Part shown: positions 17,601 through 24,549 of the stretch, piece by piece
Numbering within the stretch: position 1 is the first letter of the stretch
Layout of the letters: every line of letters starts with the position of its first letter
Source: Brevibacillus antibioticus
GTDB lineage: Bacteria; Bacillota; Bacilli; Brevibacillales; Brevibacillaceae
Direction of reading: 5' to 3'
Length of the DNA: 64,000 nt
Assembly: GCF_005217615.1 (NCBI RefSeq)
Contig: NZ_SZNK01000001.1
Coordinates: 246,001 to 310,000, forward strand
The notes under the pieces: generated by a model
Seen by the model: the letters and a program-made list of their open reading frames with translations, nothing else
The model's database searches: none
Told to the model about the DNA's origin: nothing
Translations under genes and position numbers: made by a program

Positions 17601-17818
17601 TCATGATCGAAGACGATGGGGTCGGCATAGCAGATGATCTCTTGTACCAGATGTCAAAAGGCGAAAATCAAAAAGGAAGGATCGGCATCCAAAACATCCG
17701 CAGACGATTGGATACCATTCCTGGAGCTACCTTGAGTATCACCTCTGAAATGGGAAAAGGGACAAAAGTCGTCATGTACATACCTACACCTGAGGGGATG
17801 CATGCTACAATAGCGTAG
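14660..17818 (+). CDS. 7TMR-DISM hybrid sensor kinase with two kinase modules and a receiver
   Basis: A 1052-residue membrane sensor. One membrane helix lies at about 32-51, an extracellular jelly-roll-like region at 60-225 (LDGEWEIYPGKLLSPEHF, VPGTWKG), and seven membrane segments at about 230-440 (7TMR-DISM). Then follow a HisKA with phospho-His468 (HTSHEMKTPLHG), HATPase (VHNAIKHT, EDTGIGISPD, GMGVGLYINRKL), a receiver with Asp768 (VILDVMMPGVTG) and KPF, and a second LytS-type kinase with His859 (QIKPHFLYNALS), N-box VENAIRHGL and EDDGVGI. Signal could pass His468 to Asp768 and, separately, His859 to the SARP regulator at 12953. ATG 14660 follows GAGGGAG. The ligand is unknown; 7TMR-DISM N-domains often resemble sugar-binding folds. 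Confidence 0.9.
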   Translation: MVLLKRKDRTYSSSVGEGDTFLERRNFLKPAGIGLVFLLSIAVFIGIYIQTFPSRDMPMAQRGLLDLSSWDFQSQGLVNLDGEWEIYPGKLLSPEHFRRGQHANPSYLVVPGTWKGDSVIDSIDRKGAATYRLQVKLPEDGQIYGLKTKSIRMSHRLYVNGNEEGASGQPAVESEAHRPGNTPYTVFFSADDKELEIVIQVANFMFFTGGIASSIQLGFDEDIAIVNSTLLGTDIAFVVTLGIMAAYHLSFYFLRMRDRTYLFSGSYMILLGIYHMVFGEKVLLQLFPSIPFVVAYKAQDVSLFVSSILLALFFCSIDTRVLSRNWLVKLTAPIFLYILVILILPYSFYTNLKGPLLIYVQIFHFFILGRLLYLSSKSQRDSSDRKEMLLFVGASISLSVSLIDGLLYAENIVPTDLAGKIGILYFITFINILLAVRFTNAYEKTEILSHQLKISNQIKDEFLTHTSHEMKTPLHGIINITSHLLEEDSNAFSSKQRQNLWLVKDTSIKLSMLVGDLLDVTRLKHGELRLHFSIVDIKVITQIVFDVLQFELLGKDVRLENQVPANIWVHADENRLRQIMYNLVHNAIKHTSVGSIKVMAGVVGGQVRISVEDTGIGISPDKHEAIFDYFEQVDQLLPQDGYTGMGVGLYINRKLVELMGGEIWVESSELGKGTRMTFTLATGHQQMVTQELAATAQERHREASEQIPLNILDDHQYTIMIVDDEASNIHTLLSILSRHRYNVISAFSAKEAMKKIKEQPQPDLVILDVMMPGVTGIELCQLLRTQYSILDLPILFASVRDTPQDIALGYRAGANDYVTKPFDPETLIARVQTLISMKTSIQDAIRNEHAFHQAQIKPHFLYNALSSVISFCYTDGEKAAYLITMLSQYLRYILDMDRTTLFVPLFREMELIHAYVEIEKARFGEGFDFVCHVDEGILEKEIPSLSIQPFVENAIRHGLFEKDEKGHVTLTIVDGGHYIKVMIEDDGVGIADDLLYQMSKGENQKGRIGIQNIRRRLDTIPGATLSITSEMGKGTKVVMYIPTPEGMHATIA

Positions 17819-17844
17819 TATAGAAGGAAAAGGAGGCGAGAACG

Positions 17845-18369
17845 TTGAGACTTGCAGGAAAACAAGTGGTTTGCTTCGTCGAAAGTGAATTTGAGGATCT
17901 CGAGCTCTGGTATCCAGTGATGCGACTGCGAGAGGAAGGCGCTACCGTCCATTTCGTCGGCCCGAAAGCGAATCACGTCTACATAGGGAAGTATGGTGTA
18001 CCGTGTGAGGCTGACAAAGCGATGGCAGAGGTCAATCCTGCCGACTATGCAGGTGTACTCGTTCCAGGAGGGTGGGCACCTGACAAACTGCGTCGCTATC
18101 CAGAGGTGCTGTCGTTTGTGGTTGCGATGCACGAGGCGAAAAAACCGATTGGACACATTTGCCATGCGGGTTGGGTGCTTGCTTCTGCAAAAATTTTGCG
18201 CGGGGTAACCACGACATCGACGCCAGGCATTAAAGATGATATGGAGAATGCAGGAGCGATTTGGGTAGATGAAGAGGTCGTGGTAGACGGTCACATTGTT
18301 GGTTCACGTAGACCGCCTGATCTGCCTGCGTACGCCAAAGCATTTGCTGATTTGCTGGCACAACAATAG
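17845..18369 (+). CDS. DJ-1/PfpI family protein
   Basis: A 174-residue cytoplasmic protein of the DJ-1/PfpI superfamily, a class that includes protein deglycases, glyoxalases and stress chaperones. The nucleophile elbow is Cys106 in GHICHAGW, with Glu15-type acidic residue in FVESEFEDLELWYP and the VPGGWAPDKLRRYPEV loop that is typical of PfpI (the usual GG-x-PDxLR). The TTG start at 17845 lies behind AAGGAGGCG. It begins 26 bases after the large sensor kinase, and may be read with it. The terminator 18377-18420 closes the unit. Exact substrate cannot be read. Confidence 0.87.
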   Translation: MRLAGKQVVCFVESEFEDLELWYPVMRLREEGATVHFVGPKANHVYIGKYGVPCEADKAMAEVNPADYAGVLVPGGWAPDKLRRYPEVLSFVVAMHEAKKPIGHICHAGWVLASAKILRGVTTTSTPGIKDDMENAGAIWVDEEVVVDGHIVGSRRPPDLPAYAKAFADLLAQQ

Positions 18370-18376
18370 GAGAAGG

Positions 18377-18420
18377 TAAACAAGGGTTTGCTCAAGATGC
18401 TGAGTAAGCCCTTGTTTTGA
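18377..18420. terminator. Bidirectional terminator
   Basis: AACAAGGG-TT-CTCA pairs with TGAG-AA-CCCTTGTT with T-runs on both sides, between the convergent DJ-1 gene and germination operon. Confidence 0.88.
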
Positions 18421-18438
18421 TGTTGATAGAGGGTTTTG

Positions 18439-18591
18439 TTACGAACTGGAGTTGTTCCTTTTCTTCCATGGTGGATCGCCTATCTCGTGAATTTTGTTAT
18501 TGATTTTAAAAAAAAGATAGGGAATCAAAAACGCCATGACCGTCCCTGCGAAGGTCAAATAAGGAGGAACTACGCCTAAAAATTTGAACAT
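18439..18591 (-). CDS. Small one-helix membrane protein at the end of the germination operon
   Basis: A 50-residue protein with one hydrophobic segment (PYLTFAGTVMAFLIPYLFF) followed by a charged tail (KINNKIHEIGDPPWKKRNNSSS). The preferred start is ATG at 18591 with AGGTGA just before it; this leaves only four bases after the gerC-like stop. Small membrane proteins beside gerA-B-C genes (so-called D subunits) modulate receptor function in Bacillus species. Those usually have two membrane segments, so this one is a shorter or distant form. Its place and spacing make co-translation with the receptor likely. Function is inferred from context only. Confidence 0.6.
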   Translation of the reverse strand: MFKFLGVVPPYLTFAGTVMAFLIPYLFFKINNKIHEIGDPPWKKRNNSSS

Positions 18592-18595
18592 GGGA

Positions 18596-19828
18596 TCACC
18601 TGTTGTTTTGGCGTTCGGTACGGTTGATCGCACCGATATTGCGTAGATAGACCTTTGCTTGAACTGTTATCTCACTTTTTTCATACAGATGCTGCCCTGT
18701 TTCCCAATCCTGTCGAATCTTTTTCCATAGCGAGAAATGATGCTGCTTCAGATAGCTGCCAAGCTTGATAACATCCACTTTCATCTGCTTATGGACCTTC
18801 CTGATGGTGTCCTTACTCATTCGCTCGATTTCTTCGGCAAACACTTGTTCAAGCTTAGCCATCGCCATGTTATTCAGAGAATCCATTGTTGTGTAAGACT
18901 CGGCCAGTGTGCCTTCACACTCGATACTTACCGTGAATTTCATGTGCTGCCGATCTCGTAAATCTGCTTCAATGCTATGCTTGATCCCTTGGATGTTCAT
19001 GGAGACAAGATTGTTTTTAAACTTGCCTTTTATCATACCTCCGCTAACTTTTCCCGTAAGAAAATTCAGTCCCTCGGTCTCTTCTTCCCCGAGAAAACCT
19101 AGCAACTGATTTTCATGAGAAAAAACAGCCGCACCTGCTAATTTTACCTCCTGATCTTCGGGTCTGATGCGTGGAACCACAAAACCGTACGAACTGAGAA
19201 GCTCCTCGTGGACATCGCCCAATCGGACCTCTGGAAGCATGCGGGAATTTTTATTGACGTTTTCTCCAATCGAGTTGACGTAAATAGCGGGCAGCTTCTC
19301 TGTTTTCGGTTTGACTTCCAGTACTTCTTTAGCGGGGCCATTTGAGATAAATACCTTGCTGCTTCGTCTGGAATCTGGATCACGCAGGTAGAAATCGAGT
19401 GCTCTGGCAAAACCATTTTTCGTACGGGCGACGTCTTCGGAAACGATCAGGATCTTCATATGCTGATAAAACGGAGTTCTGCTGGTCCGGGTAGCCAATT
19501 CGCGGGAAATCTCGAAAAGAGAATCCCCCTCGGATATGAGGTTGAGGTAAGCCTCATTGGCTGAGTTTTGACCACTGCCGCTTCCTTGGCCGCCGGAGAT
19601 CAATCCACCGGGGACGACGAATTGATGGGTGACGAGAAAGCGTTCTTTTACTTGAGGCTTGTCTGGAGCCTCTTGTTTGGCTTGCTGCTCGGCTTCTTTT
19701 GTACGAGGTTTATCAACCGCTACGCCTACCACAAATCCTCGTTCCTCAATTTGAACCTGATCCCAACATCCAGCCAGCAAAGTCGAGAGAAGCAGGAAGA
19801 GGCAGAAAGCAATGAGCTGTCTATTCAT
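18596..19828 (-). CDS. gerC: Germinant receptor lipoprotein, GerC (GerAC) family
   Basis: A 410-residue lipoprotein: signal peptide 1-20 with lipobox LLAGC and lipidated Cys21, followed by WDQVQIEERGFVVGVAVDK, the conserved opening of Ger(x)C. The three-domain GerC fold follows, ending in a domain with KLGSYLKQHHFSLWKKIRQDW and the family tail (LYEKSEITVQAKVYLRNIGAI). It is anchored on the outside of the spore inner membrane and forms the receptor with the A and B subunits. Start overlaps the end of the gerB gene by 8 bases, a sign of translational coupling. The germinant cannot be told from sequence. Confidence 0.92.
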   Translation of the reverse strand: MNRQLIAFCLFLLLSTLLAGCWDQVQIEERGFVVGVAVDKPRTKEAEQQAKQEAPDKPQVKERFLVTHQFVVPGGLISGGQGSGSGQNSANEAYLNLISEGDSLFEISRELATRTSRTPFYQHMKILIVSEDVARTKNGFARALDFYLRDPDSRRSSKVFISNGPAKEVLEVKPKTEKLPAIYVNSIGENVNKNSRMLPEVRLGDVHEELLSSYGFVVPRIRPEDQEVKLAGAAVFSHENQLLGFLGEEETEGLNFLTGKVSGGMIKGKFKNNLVSMNIQGIKHSIEADLRDRQHMKFTVSIECEGTLAESYTTMDSLNNMAMAKLEQVFAEEIERMSKDTIRKVHKQMKVDVIKLGSYLKQHHFSLWKKIRQDWETGQHLYEKSEITVQAKVYLRNIGAINRTERQNNR

Positions 19829-20927
19829 GACCTTTTACACCTCTTATGACAGCGATAAGGAGCAGCAAAATCGGACATAAATAGACGACGATCATTCCGA
19901 AATAAGTGATGCTGTCTGCAAACGCGAAGAAATCAACCAGGTTTTGCGGGAGCATCGCGAGAAAATAAATCATGGGAGAAAGAATGAGCACCCAAATCGT
20001 TTTGTGTACCTTGTGGAACATGGACGACAAGTTGAGCACGGTAATATCAAGCCACATGGCACATGTGTTGAAGATCGTCATGATCCAGATGGTGAAGAAA
20101 ATGGACTCCACCCGTTCAAAAAATCCGCCGGGGATTTCGACCTCTTTTGCCAGCTCGATGGTTGGATAGGTCAAGTTCGTCGCAACCTCCGCAGAGAATA
20201 CTCCGATGGCGAACATGTAGATGGTCATGTAGAGCAAAATGGGGATCGAGAGACCTAACGTCACGGCCTTTGCCCCTTCTTGAGGCTTTTTCATCAGCAT
20301 GGTGTAAAAAAGGATAATCTCAAAGCCAGAATAAGACAGCCCCACAACTCTGGTGCCTTCCAAGAGAGAGCGCCAGTCAGAAGAAAAGAAGGGGCGAATA
20401 TTTTCGATCTCAAGCAACTGGGTAGTAAACAGCAGGACGACGAACATGACGACAAGAACCACAGGCAAAAACAGCAAGTTGAGCCGCAGCATGGCAATCC
20501 GTGATCCAACCACGGAATATTGAACGATCAAGAGAAAGGAGAGCGTGATCATTTCCACAGGGGTATTGTAGAACAGGTACTGCTTGGCGATGTTTCCGAT
20601 TGCCCTGATTTCAAACGAGACAAATAGCATCGTGTAAATACAGACGAGAAAGGTCAAGATGTAGGCGATCGGTTTGCTCGCGATGATCGAGCTGTATTCA
20701 AAGAAGCTTTGTCTCGGAAACCGAGTCGCCAGCTTGGCAAGCAGCCAGCCAATCAGGCATGCACAAAGACCGCTGATCACGACGGAAATCCATCCATCGA
20801 ATGCTCCGGTTGCCTTGGCTAAGGAACGGGGAAAAGTCAGAATGCCGACGCCGATTGTGACTGAGGCAATGTTAATCCCCATATGAGTTTTGCTGATCAT
20901 TTTCTCCGCCAAGGTTTGTGCACTCAC
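19821..20927 (-). CDS. gerB: Germinant receptor permease-like subunit, GerB (GerAB) family
   Basis: A 368-residue membrane protein with about ten membrane segments, of the APC superfamily branch of spore permeases. The opening AEKMISKTHMGINIASVTIGVGILTFPRSLA holds the unwound first-helix glycine motif that binds the germinant in known GerAB proteins. It starts one base after the GerA stop (20928) and overlaps the GerC start. It acts in the spore inner membrane and is thought to recognise the amino acid or other germinant. Regulation is probably by sigma-G in the forespore from the promoter upstream of gerA. Confidence 0.92.
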   Translation of the reverse strand: MSAQTLAEKMISKTHMGINIASVTIGVGILTFPRSLAKATGAFDGWISVVISGLCACLIGWLLAKLATRFPRQSFFEYSSIIASKPIAYILTFLVCIYTMLFVSFEIRAIGNIAKQYLFYNTPVEMITLSFLLIVQYSVVGSRIAMLRLNLLFLPVVLVVMFVVLLFTTQLLEIENIRPFFSSDWRSLLEGTRVVGLSYSGFEIILFYTMLMKKPQEGAKAVTLGLSIPILLYMTIYMFAIGVFSAEVATNLTYPTIELAKEVEIPGGFFERVESIFFTIWIMTIFNTCAMWLDITVLNLSSMFHKVHKTIWVLILSPMIYFLAMLPQNLVDFFAFADSITYFGMIVVYLCPILLLLIAVIRGVKGHE

Positions 20928-22502
20928 TTACGACCCTCCTGTATTCATTCTGTTTTCATTTTTCGAGTGAAGGGCATCTGGTCGGGTTTTCAAAAAGGTA
21001 ACAGGTGCGCGCAAAATCATATCCTTCCAATCCCTCGGCATCTGTGGAGCAAGAGGTGCCAAATAAGGGTATCCGATGCTAGTCAGATTGGATAAATGAA
21101 TCATGATGGCAATAAAGCTTAGCACCACCCCATAAATACCAAAAATGGCCGCCATGAACATGGCGAAAAAACGAATCATCCGAAAGGCGATGGCAAGGTG
21201 ATAAGAAGGGATGGCAAAAGAAGCGATGGCAGTGAGGGCGACGACGATAACCATGACAGGACTGACGATACCCGCAGATACCGCTGCGTCACCGATGACG
21301 AGACCCCCGACGATTCCGATGGTCTGGCCGATCGGTTTCGGTAAGCGTATTCCGGCCTCCTGCAACAGCTCCATCGTCGTCACCATCATGATTGCTTCTA
21401 CGAATGCCGGAAATGGAACCCCATCACGTGTGGCTGCAATGGAGAAGGCGAGATCAGACGGGATCAAGCCAGGGTGGAAGGTGACGAGAGCGATATAGAA
21501 AGCGGGCGAATAGACGGCCAGAAAGGCTGCCAAATACCGCAACAGCCTAGCTAATGAACCGACAATCCAACGCTCGTAGTAATCTTCTGGTGAATGCAGG
21601 AGCAAGCCAATCGTCACAGGCAAAATGAGCACCATGGGAGTGCTGTCCACCAATATCGCAATGCGGCCTTGAAACAATGCTGCACTCACTTTATCGGGAC
21701 GCTCCGTGTTATGAATCTGCGGAAAAGGCGATAAAAAATCATCTTCAATCCATTGCTCGATAAAACCGGACTCTTCTATCTCGTCAACATCGATCGTAGA
21801 GATTCGCCGTCTCACTTCATCTAATAGCTCTGGATCAACGATGTTTTCCATGTAGGCGAGGATCACATCTGTTCGGCTGCGTCTGCCTATGATGGACCCT
21901 TCAAAGCGCAAGTTCGGGTCTTTGATACGTCTGCGTATGTGAACGGTGTTGTCCCGGATACTCTCCGTAAAGCCATCCCGCGGACCTCGCACTAAGCCTT
22001 CGGAGACAGGCTCCTCAATGGCGCGCGTTTTCCATCCCTTGCTGTCGACAATAATGACTTCGGTCGTTCCATCTACAAAAATGGCTGTATCCCCGGAAAG
22101 AATGCCTTCGAGTACTTTTGTCAAATCCGTTGCTTTCGATATTTCAACGACAGAAAGCACTTCCTCATAAAGCATCCGGACAATCTCATCTGGTTCAGTT
22201 GGTACTACTTTGGAAGCAGTTGAAATCATCAACTGGATTTGTCCGAGGACTTGCGTATCCAACATATCGCAGTTCGCCAATCCATCAATCGCAATAACGG
22301 CACAGGAATGTTTGGTGTTGCCGATCGTAAAGGAACGAATTAATAAATCGTGTGGGCTGCCCAGCACAGTCTTGAACGTCTCCATGTTTTGCTGCAAATT
22401 GGTCGATAGTGCAAGCGCAGGATCATTTCGCTGCTGCAAACGCTGTTCGATAAAAGAGGGAGTTTTCTTTTGGCGACGCTGTGACAAAAATCTTCGCATC
22501 AT
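20928..22502 (-). CDS. gerA: Germinant receptor subunit, GerA (GerAA) family
   Basis: A 524-residue spore receptor subunit. A cytoplasmic N-terminal half (1-280) carries the GerA motifs DIFVDGTTEV-like (GDTAIFVDGTTEVIIVDSKG), EEPVSEGLVRGPRDGFTESIRDN and NLRRRIKDPNL-like segments. About five to six membrane helices follow (from about 285), including ILVDSTPMVLILPVTIG and IPFPAFVEA-like (GVPFPAFVEAIMMV). The A subunits assemble into a pentameric, nutrient-gated ion channel. It is the first gene of the four-gene operon with gerB, gerC and the small membrane protein, all within a few bases of each other. Start with ATG at 22502 (MM) behind GGGAGG. Confidence 0.94.
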   Translation of the reverse strand: MMRRFLSQRRQKKTPSFIEQRLQQRNDPALALSTNLQQNMETFKTVLGSPHDLLIRSFTIGNTKHSCAVIAIDGLANCDMLDTQVLGQIQLMISTASKVVPTEPDEIVRMLYEEVLSVVEISKATDLTKVLEGILSGDTAIFVDGTTEVIIVDSKGWKTRAIEEPVSEGLVRGPRDGFTESIRDNTVHIRRRIKDPNLRFEGSIIGRRSRTDVILAYMENIVDPELLDEVRRRISTIDVDEIEESGFIEQWIEDDFLSPFPQIHNTERPDKVSAALFQGRIAILVDSTPMVLILPVTIGLLLHSPEDYYERWIVGSLARLLRYLAAFLAVYSPAFYIALVTFHPGLIPSDLAFSIAATRDGVPFPAFVEAIMMVTTMELLQEAGIRLPKPIGQTIGIVGGLVIGDAAVSAGIVSPVMVIVVALTAIASFAIPSYHLAIAFRMIRFFAMFMAAIFGIYGVVLSFIAIMIHLSNLTSIGYPYLAPLAPQMPRDWKDMILRAPVTFLKTRPDALHSKNENRMNTGGS

Positions 22503-22530
22503 TTGAAGTTCCTCCCGTTCAGAATGCGAA

Positions 22531-22560
22531 TATCATGTTAGTGCGATTTTTTCCAGATGA
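22531..22560 (-). promoter_or_regulatory. Possible sigma-G promoter for the germination operon
   Basis: On the minus strand CATGATA (22537-22531) fits the sigma-G -10 pattern CATnnTA, 30 bases before the gerA start. The -35 seventeen bases upstream is poor, so this rests on the -10 and gene function. Confidence 0.3.
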
Positions 22561-22672
22561 GAGGAAAATTATGCGGAAGAATAGGCGAATGCTAAATCTT
22601 TCATAGTTTTGAATTGAACTCATTTGTGACCTATGATACATTCGGCATGGTAGAATAGAGTGTAGTAAAAAG

Positions 22673-22855
22673 GAAGTTCAAAAAATCGTCTTTTGATCAT
22701 GAAGTAGTCATGAAAGCTTATTCCACATCGAAACTGGCGTTCACCATCGAAGTCCGGTGCTCATGTAGGTCCCCTACACTCCGCTCCTCCTTCTTCAGGT
22801 TCTCGCCACTTTCTCGATGCTGAAAAGACGACTCTTTGAACACTTTTTGAACAGG
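22673..22855. mobile_element. MITE-like element
   Basis: About 180 bases bounded by terminal inverted repeats of 19 bases, GTTCAAAAAATCGTCTTTT (22676-22694) and the near-complement of AAAAGACGACTCTTTGAAC (22823-22841), 17 of 19 matching. A second copy of the end, CTTTTTGAAC, follows at 22843-22852. The inside has no credible gene. It fills the gap between the divergent germination operon and dynamin genes. Confidence 0.65.
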
Positions 22856-22878
22856 TATTAGTAGAGAGAGTAGGAAAG

Positions 22879-24549
22879 ATGGAGAAGGGTGGAATAGAAG
22901 TGCTTGACAGTCAAGTATTGATCCGGGAAACGGACTTTTCCCGACTGGCACATACATGGGAAGAACTCGCGGAAGTAATGAAATCGCAGGGAGACGAAAC
23001 CACGCCTCACAAGCTTATTCAATTGGCGGCGAAAACAAAGCGCGCTGAACTGAATATTGCGTTTTGCGGACATTTTTCCGCTGGTAAATCAACGATGATT
23101 AACACGCTTTTGGGTGTCAATTTGTTGCCGTCCAATCCGATTCCGACAAGTGCGAATGTCGTGAAGATTCGTGGGGGAGAAAAAGCGGCTCGCGTCTTCA
23201 CTATGAACAGCGGAGTCCTTACATTTGATCCAGATACGGAGATGGAGAAGCTCAAGCAGTTTGCAGTTGACGGAGATACGGTTGAATCCGTAGAGGTCTC
23301 TTATCCGGGAACATTCCTTGACGAATACGCCAGCTTGCTCGATACACCGGGTATTGACTCAACGGATGCCGCACACAAAATCGCTACAGAATCTGCTCTG
23401 CATTTGGCTGACGTCGTCATTTACATGATGGATTATAACCATGTTCAAGCCGAAGAGAACTTCAACTTTACGAAGACGTTGAAGGACCGTGGCAAGCCGG
23501 TTTATCTGGTTGTGAACATGATTGATAAACATATTGATTTCGAATTGGATTTCGATAGTTATAAGGAAAGTGTCGAGGAGGCATTCGCGACCTGGAACAT
23601 CCATCCAGATGGGATATTTTACACGTCGCTTGCGGAACCCGATCATTCTGAGAACATGTATGCGGAATTTAAGGGCATGCTTGCGCAGTTGATCACTGAT
23701 CGTGAAAAGCTGGTTGGTACGAGCGTTCGCAGTGCCGCCGAGCATTTGATCGATGAACACATCCAAGTAGTTAGAACAAGTCAGGCAGATCAACGCCAGC
23801 AGTGGGAAGCCCAGTTGGATGGTCTGGAAGTAGAAGGCATCGACAGTCGTCATGCAGCGGCTGTGCAAGAAGCTCTTGAGCAGGAGGAAGCGACAGCAGC
23901 GGCTTTAGAGCAGCGTGCTGAGGATGCCCGAATGCAGATGGAAAAAGAGCTGAGTGTACTTTTGGACAATGCTCGTTTGACTTATTTCAGCACGAACGAA
24001 GCAGCACGAAGCTACTTGGAGAGCCGCAAACCGGGCTTCAAGGTGGGGTTGTTGTTTGCAGGCAAGAAGACAGAGGAAGAGCGCGCACGTCGTGAAGAAG
24101 CGCTTCTCGTTGAGTTCCGCGAAAAAGTGGCGGGAAATCTCGACTTCCATTTCAAAGAATGGCTCGGCAAGCAACCGCAAGTGTTCGATTTGCGGAGCGA
24201 AGAATATCACGCCAGTGTGCACGCGACCAAGATCGAGATTACAGGCGAGTTCCTGAGCAAGCACATCAAAGAGGGTGCTGCTTCGGATGAGTACGTCCTG
24301 AACTACTGTGCGGATATTTCCAGCGGGATGAAGCTCGAATACAGACGAGTGGGTCTCTCCTTCATTGCACAAGTGGTTGAGATGATCAAGGAGCATGTGC
24401 GTGTCGAGAGTGCTGCTCAAGGCGAGCGTCTTGGCGTATTACGTGAAATGGCAGCGTTGCATCAAAAGCTGGCAGGACTGGCAGCAAGAGAAGAAGAAAC
24501 CAAGGGTCGTCTGTTGGCGATTATGCGTGGAGGAGAACAAGTAGCATGA
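22879..24549 (+). CDS. Dynamin-like GTPase, first module (DynA N-terminal half)
   Basis: A 556-residue bacterial dynamin. P-loop GHFSAGKST at 64-72, Thr in the IPTSANVVKI switch, G3 DTPG at 155-158, and G4 VVNMID. A long helical middle and stalk follow (EEATAAALEQRAEDARMQME) with a conserved FHFKEWL-type region. It should bind membranes and help repair or fuse them, as B. subtilis DynA does under pore-forming stress. DynA is one 1193-residue protein with two such modules; here the first module is its own gene and its stop overlaps the next start (ATGA at 24546-24549). ATG 22879 is marked; GTG 22900 behind AAGGGTGG is a good alternative. MITE lies just upstream. Confidence 0.88.
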   Translation: MEKGGIEVLDSQVLIRETDFSRLAHTWEELAEVMKSQGDETTPHKLIQLAAKTKRAELNIAFCGHFSAGKSTMINTLLGVNLLPSNPIPTSANVVKIRGGEKAARVFTMNSGVLTFDPDTEMEKLKQFAVDGDTVESVEVSYPGTFLDEYASLLDTPGIDSTDAAHKIATESALHLADVVIYMMDYNHVQAEENFNFTKTLKDRGKPVYLVVNMIDKHIDFELDFDSYKESVEEAFATWNIHPDGIFYTSLAEPDHSENMYAEFKGMLAQLITDREKLVGTSVRSAAEHLIDEHIQVVRTSQADQRQQWEAQLDGLEVEGIDSRHAAAVQEALEQEEATAAALEQRAEDARMQMEKELSVLLDNARLTYFSTNEAARSYLESRKPGFKVGLLFAGKKTEEERARREEALLVEFREKVAGNLDFHFKEWLGKQPQVFDLRSEEYHASVHATKIEITGEFLSKHIKEGAASDEYVLNYCADISSGMKLEYRRVGLSFIAQVVEMIKEHVRVESAAQGERLGVLREMAALHQKLAGLAAREEETKGRLLAIMRGGEQVA

